From: Streptomyces sp. ISL-43
GTDB taxonomy: Bacteria > Actinomycetota > Actinomycetes > Streptomycetales > Streptomycetaceae
Direction of reading: 5' to 3'
Assembly (NCBI RefSeq): GCF_018614195.1
Contig: NZ_JAGGOT010000071.1
Location: 124,001-188,000 of the forward strand
DNA: 64,000 nucleotides
The notes below the pieces were generated by a model that was not told the origin of the DNA, did no database searches, and was given only the letters and a program-made list of their open reading frames with translations. Shown piece after piece: positions 15,763-23,069 of this stretch. Position numbers and translations under genes: made by a program. Within the stretch, counting starts at the first letter, position 1. Each line of letters opens with the position of its first letter.

Positions 15763-15927
15763 TCACCGCACGGGGGCATCGAAGTCGGTTCGGCGCCACT
15801 CGTCCCGCACCCGGTTGGCATTGGTCTCGGCGATAGAGCTGAGGCGGTCCGACATCGTCGCGATCATGCCCCCCATCAGGCGCACTCGCGCCGAAGCCCG
15901 ATGACCTCCCGATCCTGAGCTCGAACT
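15763..15927 (-). pseudogene. Decayed paralogue of the 15233-15658 gene
   Basis: The frame ending at 15763 reads MGGMIATMSDRLSSIAETNA then NRVRDEWRRTDFDAPVR, clearly related to the C-terminus of the neighbouring protein (MGEIVAQTADRVGSIAEANA). Upstream, EVIGLRRE matches EVFGFRSE only in another frame, so a frameshift near 15880 and a missing N-terminus mark it as dead. The rest of 15659-16091 shows no other gene or clear signal. Confidence 0.6.
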
Positions 15928-16091
15928 CTGCCTTCACGTGCGGGTAGGCCTGCGTTGCCCGGGGGACGCTGGACAGGACGCACAGGCTCTTGATGTCACA
16001 CTTCAAGCCCAGCAACGCCTGAAGGACGCCATGGACGGGTCAAGGGTCAACGTGGTCAAGAAGTTGAGACACGGCTAAGAAGCAAGGCTTT

Positions 16092-16400
16092 CGCTGGTGT
16101 GCATGCCCTGGAGTACGAGCAGGACGCGGCGGCGGTCGCCGGCGGTGCTGGCGGCGTAGAGCCGCTCCTGGAGGGAGGCGAGCCGTTCGGCCATCTGGGC
16201 CGTGGCCGCCATGCCGGCCGCCTTGTCGGCGGGACCGGCCGGGGCCGCGCCGGGGTGGAAGGCCCCGAGGTCGACGCGCTCGCCGGGGGCGACGCGGAGC
16301 AGGGGACCCAGTGGGGTGTCGTGACCCCGGCCGGGGTCCGCGGCCTCGCGGGCGCCGCCCTGGACTTCGCCGCCGCCTTCTTGTTGTCCTTCTTGGTCAC
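16092..16400 (-). pseudogene. ppk2: ppk2 remnant, N-terminal third with frameshift
   Basis: A GTG at 16400 opens (V)TKKDNKKAAAKSRAAPARPR. Around 16315 the PPK2-like reading moves to another frame (PLGPLLRVAPGERVDLGAF, then MAERLASLQERLYAASTAG, VLLVLQGM) and breaks off inside the P-loop at 16092, where the aspartate of GMDT is a histidine. The rest of the gene is at 9193-9238 and 6361-6934. The start follows the PhoX stop by 28 bases, so phoX-ppk2 was probably an operon. Insertion plus frameshift make the gene non-functional. Confidence 0.85.
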
Positions 16401-16428
16401 CGCTGCTACCTCGATCCGTCGATTCCGG

Positions 16429-17814
16429 TCAGTGCCACGGGCCCGTCACGGCGAAGGTGGTTCCGGGCGTGTAGGCGTTGACGTACATCGTGCGGGCGTC
16501 CGGTGAGAAGGTGACGCCCGCGAACTCCCCCCACTCCGGCGCCCCGGGCTTGCCGACGTCGTCGGCGTTGCGGGCCATCGGGTAGACCTCGCCGCCGGGG
16601 GTCACCCCCAAGACGTACTGCGCGCCGCCGCCGTCCTCGCACACCATCAGGCCGCCGTCCGGCGCGAGGCAGATGTTGTCGGGGGAGTCGCCGGGCAGCC
16701 GGACGTCGGCGGCCGGGCCGAACACCACGTCCAGCCGGAGCCGGGCGCGCAGCGGGTCGTAGAACCAGACCTGGCCGTTGTGGTCGGCGGGGGAGCCCTC
16801 GCGGGTGCGGGAGTAGCTGGAGACGAAGTACACCCCGCCGCCGCCCCCGTAGCAGCCCTCCAGCTTCTGCGCGTGGGTGATCCCGCCGGGCCCGAAGTCC
16901 TGGAGCCGGATCGGGGTTCCGGACGCCGACGGGTCCGGTACGGGCACCCATTCCACCGGGAACCGGGCCCCGGGCTCGTCCACCACGGCCAGGTTCGTCA
17001 GTCCCGGTACGCGCAGGGCCTCCAGGGTGCCGCCCGCGCGCAGGGAGCCGAGGCCGCCGAGCGGGCGGTCGGGCAGGAACCGGTAGAAGAGGCCGAAGGG
17101 TTCGACGAAGGCGTCCTCGGTCTCGTAGACCACCCCGAGGTACGGGTCGACGGCGACGGCCTCGTGCGCGAAGCGGCCCATCGCGGTGAGCGGGACCGCG
17201 CCGGAGCGGCGGGGGTCGGCGGGGTCGACTTCGAAGACGTAGCCGTGGTCGCGGGCGTAGCCGGCGGTGCCCGCCCGGTCCTCGGTCTCCTCGCAGGACA
17301 GCCACGTGTTCCAGGGGGTGCGGCCGCCCGCGCAGTTGACGGCGGTACCGGCGAGGGCGACGCGTTCGCCGGTGACCCGGCCCGCCGGGTCGAGGTCGAG
17401 GAGGGTGCAGCCGCCGAGGGCGTACGGGTCGTAGGTGAGCCCGTCGACGGGCGGTACGCGCAGGGCCGCGGTGGTCCGGTTCTCGTGGTTGCGGACCAGC
17501 CGGACGCGGCCCTGTCCGGCGCCGAAGGCGGCCATGCCGTCACAGTTGCCCGGGACCGTGCCCTCACCGGAGCGCAGCGGGTCGCCGGCGCGTGAGAGCA
17601 CCCGGTACGTGAACCCGGCCGGCAGGTCGAGCAGCCCGGCGGGGTCGGCCACGAGCGGACCGTAGCCCCGCGCGGCGGCGGGTGCCGCCGCGCCCGCCCT
17701 GGTACCCGCCCCGGTGCCCGGTCCGGCCCCGGCGAAGAGCGCGCCGAGTGCTCCGGTGAAGGCGACGGAGCCGGCGGCGAGCAGGCTGCGCCTGCTGAGG
17801 GGGATCGGCGGCAT
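16429..17814 (-). CDS. PhoX-family (DUF839) phosphatase, Tat-exported
   Basis: 461 residues from the ATG at 17814, with GGGAG 6 bases upstream. The twin-arginine signal SRRSLLAAGSVAFTGALG is at about 7-25, so the enzyme is exported folded. The PhoX beta-propeller features include NCDGMAAFG, RNHEN, NCAGGRTPWNTWLSCEE (the conserved cysteine and glutamates), FAHEAVAVDP and DSPDNICLAPDGGLMVCED. Known PhoX enzymes are calcium/iron phosphomonoesterases that release phosphate from organic phosphate esters outside the cell. The broken ppk2 follows it directly. No Pho box was evident by eye. Confidence 0.88.
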   Translation of the reverse strand: MPPIPLSRRSLLAAGSVAFTGALGALFAGAGPGTGAGTRAGAAAPAAARGYGPLVADPAGLLDLPAGFTYRVLSRAGDPLRSGEGTVPGNCDGMAAFGAGQGRVRLVRNHENRTTAALRVPPVDGLTYDPYALGGCTLLDLDPAGRVTGERVALAGTAVNCAGGRTPWNTWLSCEETEDRAGTAGYARDHGYVFEVDPADPRRSGAVPLTAMGRFAHEAVAVDPYLGVVYETEDAFVEPFGLFYRFLPDRPLGGLGSLRAGGTLEALRVPGLTNLAVVDEPGARFPVEWVPVPDPSASGTPIRLQDFGPGGITHAQKLEGCYGGGGGVYFVSSYSRTREGSPADHNGQVWFYDPLRARLRLDVVFGPAADVRLPGDSPDNICLAPDGGLMVCEDGGGAQYVLGVTPGGEVYPMARNADDVGKPGAPEWGEFAGVTFSPDARTMYVNAYTPGTTFAVTGPWH

Positions 17815-17982
17815 CGGCAACTCCCGGCGGTGGTGCAGGACGTACGACCGAGCCGTGGTACCACGCGGGCCCGGCCGGCCCGGGCCGCCGCACCGCCGCG
17901 TGCCCCCTGACGGGCGTACGCTCCCACCGCCGGGCGGAGTTGCTCCCCGCGCGACCGTGTCCGACCGCGCCTCGGTGCCGGC

Positions 17983-18028
17983 CCCGACCCGGCAGGGGCC
18001 GGCGCAGCCGGTCCCTGCCGGGGTCGGG
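17983..18028. terminator. Strong hairpin between OsmC and PhoX genes
   Basis: CCCCGACCCGGCAGGGGCCGG and its near-perfect complement ending GGGGTCGGG fold around a short CGCAG loop, with about 19 paired bases. It lies 25 bases past the OsmC stop on the minus strand and would end that transcript. Confidence 0.75.
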
Positions 18029-18052
18029 TGTCCGGCCGGGAACCGGCAGGAG

Positions 18053-18481
18053 TCAGGCCAGCTTCGCGCTGAGCGTGATCGTCGTGCCCGTCAGGGCCTG
18101 GCTGACCGGGCAGTTCTGCTTGGCGTCCTCGGCGGCGGCGGCGAACGCGTCGCCGTCCAGGCCCGGCACGTCGCCCTCGACGGTGAGGTGGATCCCGGTG
18201 ATGCCCTTGCCCGGCACGAAGGTGACGGCGGCCGAGGTGGTGAGCTTGGCCGGCGGGTTGCCCGCCTTCGCGAGGATGTTCGAGAAGGCCATGTTGTAGC
18301 AGCTGGAGTGCGCGGCGGCGATGAGCTCCTCCGGGCTGGTCCGCCCGTTCGCCTCCTCGTCGGTCCGGGCGGGCCAGGAGACGGGGTAGCTGCCGAGGCC
18401 GGACGAGTCGAGCGTGACGACGCCCTTGCCTTCGAACAGGTCGCCTTCCCAGACGGCGTGTGCGTTGCGTGTGGCAGCCAT
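18053..18481 (-). CDS. OsmC-family peroxide-handling protein
   Basis: 142 residues. The family's redox cysteines are in SSCYNMAFS (Cys61) and QNCPVSQAL (Cys124), the pair that reduces organic hydroperoxides in OsmC/Ohr proteins. The start region MAATRNAHAVWEGDLFEGKG is also typical of OsmC, and the length is normal. It acts in the cytoplasm, probably with lipoyl or mycothiol reductants (family knowledge). A single-gene unit with its own terminator. Whether it is stress induced cannot be read from the sequence. Confidence 0.9.
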   Translation of the reverse strand: MAATRNAHAVWEGDLFEGKGVVTLDSSGLGSYPVSWPARTDEEANGRTSPEELIAAAHSSCYNMAFSNILAKAGNPPAKLTTSAAVTFVPGKGITGIHLTVEGDVPGLDGDAFAAAAEDAKQNCPVSQALTGTTITLSAKLA

Positions 18482-18542
18482 GGTGGATCCCTTCGCGGAA
18501 GTGGAAACGGCCGGCCCGTGGAACGGACCGACGCGTCCAAAC

Positions 18543-19652
18543 CTACTGGGACACCAGGGGCTTCGCGTCGCGTGCCAGCGCGGTGAGCCGCGAGATGGCC
18601 CGGAAGTACTTCTTGCGGTAGCCGCCGTTCAGCATCTCTTCGCTGAAGAGCTTGTCGAAGGGGACGCCGGACGCCAGCACCGGTATCTCGCGGTCGTACA
18701 AACGGTCCGCGAGGACGACCAGCCGCAGCGCGGTCGACTGGTCGGGGACCGGGCCGACGTCGGTGAGGCAGACGGCCGCTATGCCGTCGGTCAGGGCCCC
18801 GTAGCGGCTGGGGTGGACCCGGGCGAGGTGCTCGAGGAGGCCGGGGAAGTCGTCCAGGCTGGCGCCGTCGGTCGCGTAGGCGGCCTTCGCCACCTGCTCG
18901 TCCGAGAAGGGCGACGGGGCCTCGGGCAGGCCGCGGTGGCGGTAGTCCTGGCCGTCGATGCGCAGCGGCCGGAAGTGCGCGGAGAGGCCCTGGATCTCCC
19001 GCAGGAAGTCGGCGGAGGCGAAGCGGCCCTCGCCGAGCTTGCCGGGCAGGGTGTTGGAGGTGGCGGCCAGGGCCACGCCCTGCTCGACCAGGCGGCGCAG
19101 GAGGGAGGACACCAGCACGGTGTCGCCCGGGTCGTCGAGCTCGAACTCGTCGATGCACAGCAGGCGGTGTCCGCCCAGGGTCTGCACGGTCTGCTGGAAG
19201 CCGAGCGCGCCGACGAGGTTGGTCAGCTCCACGAAGGTGCCGAAGGCCTTGAGCGCGGGCTCGGCCGGGGTGGCGTGCCAGAGAGAGGCGAGCAGGTGGG
19301 TCTTGCCGACGCCGTATCCGCCGTCGAGGTAGACCCCGCGCGGGGCGGCGGGGGCTGTGCCCTTCGGGGTCCTAGCGAACCACCGGCGCCTGCCGGCGCC
19401 GGTGGCGTGGGCGCCGCCGAGGCCGGCGGCGAAGCCGGCGAGGACCTTGACGGCCTCGGACTGGCTCGGCTGGGCGGGGTCCGGGTCGTAGGTGTCGAAG
19501 CGCACCGAGTCGAAACGCGGGGGCGGCACCATCTCGGCCACGAGCCGTTCGGCGGGCACCCGCGGCTCGCGGGCGCAGAGGGCCTGCGGGCCCAGGTCGG
19601 CTATCGGGGGCCGCCCGGAGGCTGACGCTGACGGCGAGAGTGATGTTGACAC
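18543..19652 (-). CDS. ZapE/AFG1-like AAA ATPase
   Basis: About 369 residues. Walker A GGYGVGKTHLL, Walker B LLCIDEFELDD and sensor region ATSNTLPGKLGEGRF are all present and intact, in the order of AFG1/ZapE ATPases, which in other bacteria associate with the division ring. I prefer the GTG at 19652: a TAGAGT -10 box lies so close that the message would be leaderless there. The longer frame starts with GTG at 19679. It is divergent from the reductase gene at 19689. The role in this organism is inferred from family only. Confidence 0.85.
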   Translation of the reverse strand: MSTSLSPSASASGRPPIADLGPQALCAREPRVPAERLVAEMVPPPRFDSVRFDTYDPDPAQPSQSEAVKVLAGFAAGLGGAHATGAGRRRWFARTPKGTAPAAPRGVYLDGGYGVGKTHLLASLWHATPAEPALKAFGTFVELTNLVGALGFQQTVQTLGGHRLLCIDEFELDDPGDTVLVSSLLRRLVEQGVALAATSNTLPGKLGEGRFASADFLREIQGLSAHFRPLRIDGQDYRHRGLPEAPSPFSDEQVAKAAYATDGASLDDFPGLLEHLARVHPSRYGALTDGIAAVCLTDVGPVPDQSTALRLVVLADRLYDREIPVLASGVPFDKLFSEEMLNGGYRKKYFRAISRLTALARDAKPLVSQ

Positions 19653-19660
19653 AGCTCTTA

Positions 19661-19666
19661 ACTCTA
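19661..19666 (-). promoter_or_regulatory. Candidate -10 box for the zapE-like gene
   Basis: TAGAGT on the minus strand fits the Streptomyces -10 consensus. Transcription would begin about at the GTG at 19652, implying a leaderless message. No good -35 was found, so this is tentative. Confidence 0.35.
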
Positions 19667-19688
19667 CGGGGCGTGGCACACTGCACCG

Positions 19689-20462
19689 ATGCGACGCCTG
19701 TTCCCTGTGACCGATCAGACATCAGCAGACCAGACCGACCGGGAGTGGTCGCTGGACGAGCTCGCCGAGGCGTACGCGTACCCCTCACTCGGCCCCGACG
19801 GCCACTGGCTGCGGGCCAACATGGTGTCCACCCTGGACGGTGCGGGCCAGCACGACGGGCGCTCGCAGCCCATCTCCGGCGAGACCGACATGCGGATCTT
19901 CGGCACCCTGCGGGCGCTGGCCGATGTGGTGGTCGTCGGCGCGGAAACGGTTCGCCAGGAGGGCTACCGCCCCGCGCGGGCCCGGGAGGCCTTCGCGGCC
20001 CGCCGCAGCGCCGCCGGGCAGGGCCCCGCCGCCGTCATCGCGGTGGTCACGGCGAGCCTGGACCTGGACTTCGCGGCTCCCCTGTTCACCTCACCGCTGG
20101 TGGCGACCCTGGTGCTCACCGGGGCCGCCGCCCCCGCGGACCGGGTGGCCGAGGCCGCCAAGGCCGGCGCCGAGGTCGTGGTGGCCGGCGAGGGGGCGGG
20201 CGTGGACCCGGCCCGCGCCGTACGGGAGCTCGCGGACCGGGGGCTGCGCCGCCAGCTCACCGAGGGCGGACCCCGGCTGCTGGGTCAGTTCGTGGCCGCC
20301 GACGCGCTGGACGAGCTGTGCCTGACGATCTCGCCGATGCTCACGGCGGGTGACGCCCAGCGGATCTCCGGCGGGCCTTCCGTCGCTGTTCCGCACCGCC
20401 TGGCGCCGGCCTGCCTGCTGGAAGAGGCCGGGTTTCTCTTCACGCGTTACCGTCGGATCTGA
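19689..20462 (+). CDS. RibD C-terminal domain (pyrimidine/dihydrofolate reductase-like) protein
   Basis: 257 residues. The fold shows as WLRANMVSTLDGAGQHDGRS (substrate strand), DMRIFGTLRALADVVVVGAETVRQEGY (NADPH-binding motif), and EGGPRLLGQFVAADALDELCLTISP (late glycine-rich loop and C-terminal helix). These are the hallmarks of the RibD reductase domain without the deaminase half. Members reduce riboflavin precursors or folate-like compounds with NADPH; here the substrate is unknown. It stands alone with its own promoter region shared with the zapE-like gene. The segment 20463-20609 after it holds only a weak inverted repeat (GCGGAA-N7-TTCCGC). Confidence 0.85.
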   Translation: MRRLFPVTDQTSADQTDREWSLDELAEAYAYPSLGPDGHWLRANMVSTLDGAGQHDGRSQPISGETDMRIFGTLRALADVVVVGAETVRQEGYRPARAREAFAARRSAAGQGPAAVIAVVTASLDLDFAAPLFTSPLVATLVLTGAAAPADRVAEAAKAGAEVVVAGEGAGVDPARAVRELADRGLRRQLTEGGPRLLGQFVAADALDELCLTISPMLTAGDAQRISGGPSVAVPHRLAPACLLEEAGFLFTRYRRI

Positions 20463-20609
20463 AGCAGGGCGGAATATATCGTTCCGCTTAGCTTCCGCTG
20501 GGCACATAACTGGGCAGGATGTCTCGGCAGGGCCCCGTGCGAGAGCGGGGCAGGATGGTTTCCGCAGGGGCCGGCCAGCCGGCCTCGGCCCACGAAGGAG
20601 AGGGCGTCC

Positions 20610-21077
20610 GTGTTCACGAGCGTATTGATGATCGAGCAGCCGCTGACCCCCGTCGACGTGGACTTCGTCACTACCCTCCACGGCGACGAGCCGGTCTCCT
20701 TCGTCGTCCTCATGCAACCCCGCGGCGACCGGGACCGGCTGCTGCGCGCCATCGACGACGTAGCGCTCGGTGAACTTCCCGAGGCCATCCGCGAGGGCGA
20801 CGAACCGGAGGGCGAAGCCGCCCGGGGCCCCGCCGAACAGGCGCTCGAACACTCCCTGGCGTCCCTGCGCGCCAAGGGCGCCAAGGCCGTCGGACAGATC
20901 ATCGAGGACCACCCCCTCGACAAGCTCAAGGCGGTGGTGGACGAGACCGGCGCCGACGAGGTGATCGTGCTGACCGCCCCGCACTACGTCGAGGAGTTCT
21001 TCCACCGGGACTGGGCCTCCCGGGCGCGCCACAAGGTCGGCGTTCCGGTGCTCAAGCTCTTCGCCCACAAGGAATAG
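20610..21077 (+). CDS. Conserved Streptomyces protein, Usp-like fold (function unknown)
   Basis: 155 residues from a GTG with GGAG upstream. A beta-alpha layout is suggested by VLMIEQPLTPVDVDFVTTLH, SFVVLMQPRGDRDRLLRAID and GADEVIVLTAPHYVEEFFHRDW, then KVGVPVLKLFAHKE at the end, resembling a universal-stress-protein alpha/beta fold. Relatives are often labelled indole-3-glycerol phosphate synthase in databases, but the TIM-barrel motifs of TrpC are absent, so I reject that name. It lies 77 bases before murC on the same strand. Confidence 0.75.
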   Translation: MFTSVLMIEQPLTPVDVDFVTTLHGDEPVSFVVLMQPRGDRDRLLRAIDDVALGELPEAIREGDEPEGEAARGPAEQALEHSLASLRAKGAKAVGQIIEDHPLDKLKAVVDETGADEVIVLTAPHYVEEFFHRDWASRARHKVGVPVLKLFAHKE

Positions 21078-21154
21078 GGTGGAGTCCGCTGAACCCCCGT
21101 GCCGAGCGGCCGGGCCCCAGCGGACCGCACGCCCTCGATCCTGGAGCTACCTGA

Positions 21155-22549
21155 ATGAAGCCCGGCCTGCCGACCGCCATGGAACGGCCCCACTTCATCG
21201 GCATCGGCGGCGCCGGTATGTCCGGCATCGCGAAGATCCTCGCGCAGCGCGGCGCGCAGGTGGCCGGCAGCGACGCCCGTGACTCCGAGACCGCCCAGGC
21301 GCTGCGCGCCCACGGCGCCACGGTCCACATCGGGCACGCCGCCGGCCACCTCGCCGACGACGCCACCTGCGTGGTCGTCTCCAGCGCCATCCGCGCCGAC
21401 AACCCCGAGCTGGCCCGCGCCGCCGAGCTCGGCATCCCGGTCGTGCACCGCTCCGACGCCCTGGCCGGCCTGATGGACGGCCTGCGGCCGATCGCCGTCG
21501 CCGGCACCCACGGCAAGACCACCACCACCTCGATGCTGGCCGTCTCCCTCTCGGCGCTGGGCCTGGACCCGTCGTACGCCATCGGCGGCGACCTGGACGC
21601 CCCCGGCTCCAACGCCCACCACGGCGAGGGCGACATCTTCGTCGCCGAGGCGGACGAGAGCGACCGCAGCTTCCACAAGTACACGCCGCAGGTCGCGATC
21701 ATCCTCAACGCCGAGCTCGACCACCACGCGAACTACGCGTCGATGGAAGAGATCTACGAGTCCTTCGAGACCTTCGTCGGCAAGATCCCCGACGGCGGCA
21801 CCCTGGTCATCGCCCACGGCCAGGCCGGCGCCGCCGAGATCGCCGGCCGGGTCCGCGGCAACGACGGGCTGAAGGTGGTCACGTACGGCGAGGAGCCCGA
21901 AGCCGACGTCCGGATCACGAAGATCACCCCGCGCGGGCTGACCAGCGAGGTCACGGTCGTCATCGACGGCCGGATGCTCACCTTCACCGTCTCGGTGCCC
22001 GGCCGCCACTACGCGCACAACGCCGTCGCGGCCCTCGCCGCCGGTGTCGCGCTCGGCATCCCGGCGCACAACCTGGCTTCCGCCCTCGGCAAGTACACCG
22101 GGGTCAAGCGCCGCCTCCAGCTCAAGGGCGAGGCGTCCGGCGTCCAGGTCATCGACTCCTACGCGCACCACCCGACGGAGATGACCGCCGACCTGGAGGC
22201 CATCCGCGGGGCCGCCGGGGACTCCCGCATCCTGGTCGTCTTCCAGCCGCACCTCTTCTCCCGCACCCAGGAGCTCGGCAAGGAGATGGGCCGGGCCCTC
22301 GCCCTCGCCGACGCCTCCGTGGTCCTCGACATCTACCCCGCCCGCGAGGACCCGGTCCCCGGGGTCACCAGCGAGATCATCATCGACGCCGCGCGGGCGG
22401 CCGGCGCCGACATCACGCCCGAGCACGACAAGGGCGCCGTCGCCGACGTCATCGCGGGAATGGCCAAGCCCGGCGATCTCGTTCTCACCATGGGCGCGGG
22501 CGACGTCACGGACCTGGGGCCCCAGATCCTCGCCCGCCTGTCCAGCTGA
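21155..22549 (+). CDS. murC: UDP-N-acetylmuramate--L-alanine ligase
   Basis: 464 residues. The UDP-binding loop HFIGIGGAGMSGIAKIL opens the protein, the ATP P-loop is AVAGTHGKTTTTSML (about 112-126), the family metal/carbamylated region is EADESDRSF, and IDSYAHHPTEM is the Mur ligase C-terminal motif. MurC adds L-alanine to UDP-MurNAc in the cytoplasm, the first amino acid of the peptidoglycan stem. ATG at 21155 or 21179 (MERPHFIG) could start it. All catalytic positions are intact. The location outside the division cluster is usual for Streptomyces, where murC stands apart. Confidence 0.95.
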   Translation: MKPGLPTAMERPHFIGIGGAGMSGIAKILAQRGAQVAGSDARDSETAQALRAHGATVHIGHAAGHLADDATCVVVSSAIRADNPELARAAELGIPVVHRSDALAGLMDGLRPIAVAGTHGKTTTTSMLAVSLSALGLDPSYAIGGDLDAPGSNAHHGEGDIFVAEADESDRSFHKYTPQVAIILNAELDHHANYASMEEIYESFETFVGKIPDGGTLVIAHGQAGAAEIAGRVRGNDGLKVVTYGEEPEADVRITKITPRGLTSEVTVVIDGRMLTFTVSVPGRHYAHNAVAALAAGVALGIPAHNLASALGKYTGVKRRLQLKGEASGVQVIDSYAHHPTEMTADLEAIRGAAGDSRILVVFQPHLFSRTQELGKEMGRALALADASVVLDIYPAREDPVPGVTSEIIIDAARAAGADITPEHDKGAVADVIAGMAKPGDLVLTMGAGDVTDLGPQILARLSS

Positions 22550-22573
22550 CGGTTCTCAGGGAGCGCAAGAGTC

Positions 22574-22987
22574 ATGTCGTACGAGGTAGAGAAGACGGAC
22601 GAGCAGTGGCAGGCGGAGCTGACCCCGTCCGAGTACCAGGTGCTGCGCCTCGCCGGCACCGAGCCCGCCTTCCGCGGTGAGTACACGGACACCAAGACGG
22701 AGGGCGTCTACTCCTGTCGCGGCTGCGGCAGCGAACTGTTCCGCTCCACGGAGAAGTTCGAGTCGCACTGCGGCTGGCCGTCCTTCTACGACCCGAAGGA
22801 CTCCGACGCGGTCGAGCTGAAGTCCGACATCGCGCACGGCATGGTCCGCACCGAGGTGCTCTGCGCGAAGTGCGGCTCCCACCTGGGCCACGTCTTCGAG
22901 GGCGAGGGCTACCCGACCCCCACGGACCAGCGGTACTGCATCAACTCGATCTCTCTGCGGCTGACCCCGGACTCCGACGAGGGCTGA
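22574..22987 (+). CDS. msrB: Peptide-methionine (R)-S-oxide reductase
   Basis: 137 residues. Zinc cysteines are CRGC (49-52) and CAKC, and the catalytic cysteine is in RYCINS near the C-terminus, the normal MsrB set. It repairs oxidised methionine in proteins using thioredoxin. It follows murC by 24 bases, so they may be co-transcribed. The last 35 codons are repeated at 27973-28074, beyond the endonuclease/conservon block. The 3' end of this copy may therefore come from an integrated element and the gene may be a functional chimera. Confidence 0.95.
   Translation: MSYEVEKTDEQWQAELTPSEYQVLRLAGTEPAFRGEYTDTKTEGVYSCRGCGSELFRSTEKFESHCGWPSFYDPKDSDAVELKSDIAHGMVRTEVLCAKCGSHLGHVFEGEGYPTPTDQRYCINSISLRLTPDSDEG
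22881..22975 (+). repeat. Direct repeat (left copy) of the msrB 3' end
   Basis: This stretch matches 27974-28060 with six mismatches in 88 bases, mostly at third codon positions; the first 35 bases are identical. Together the copies bracket 5.1 kb, like the attL/attR left by an element that integrates at a gene's 3' end and restores it. Confidence 0.8.
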
Positions 22988-23030
22988 CCGGCGCGGCCGC
23001 CGTAGACGACAGCGCCCCCCGAGAGGCCTT

Positions 23031-23061
23031 GAGCCCCGGCCACCGATGGTCTCCGGGGCTC
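23031..23061. terminator. Bidirectional terminator between msrB and the endonuclease gene
   Basis: GAGCCCCGG (23031-23039) pairs with CCGGGGCTC (23053-23061) around a 13-base loop, between the convergent stops at 22987 and 23070. Confidence 0.7.
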
Positions 23062-23069
23062 TCGTGCCG

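Larger units (their letters stand above)
9239..16091. mobile_element. 6.9-kb insertion in the ppk2 P-loop codons
   Basis: The ppk2 coding sequence stops at 16092 after LQGM-HTS and resumes at 9238 with AGKGG, so about 6.85 kb of unrelated DNA splits the Walker A motif with no or almost no loss of codons. The block holds a truncated NUDIX gene, a nucleotide-sugar dehydrogenase, a SIR2-like gene, a class III aminotransferase, an XRE regulator and two small related genes, one decayed. No integrase or transposase lies within it. The mechanism is unknown: site-specific integration followed by loss of the recombinase, or a rearrangement, would fit. 9239-9323 holds no gene. Confidence 0.7.

Noticed and set aside
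9239..16091. A classical integrative conjugative element or prophage
   Set aside because: There is no integrase, excisionase, replication, transfer or phage structural gene in the block.
20610..21077. Indole-3-glycerol phosphate synthase
   Set aside because: The name is often attached to such proteins, but TrpC is about 260 residues with TIM-barrel motifs that are absent here.
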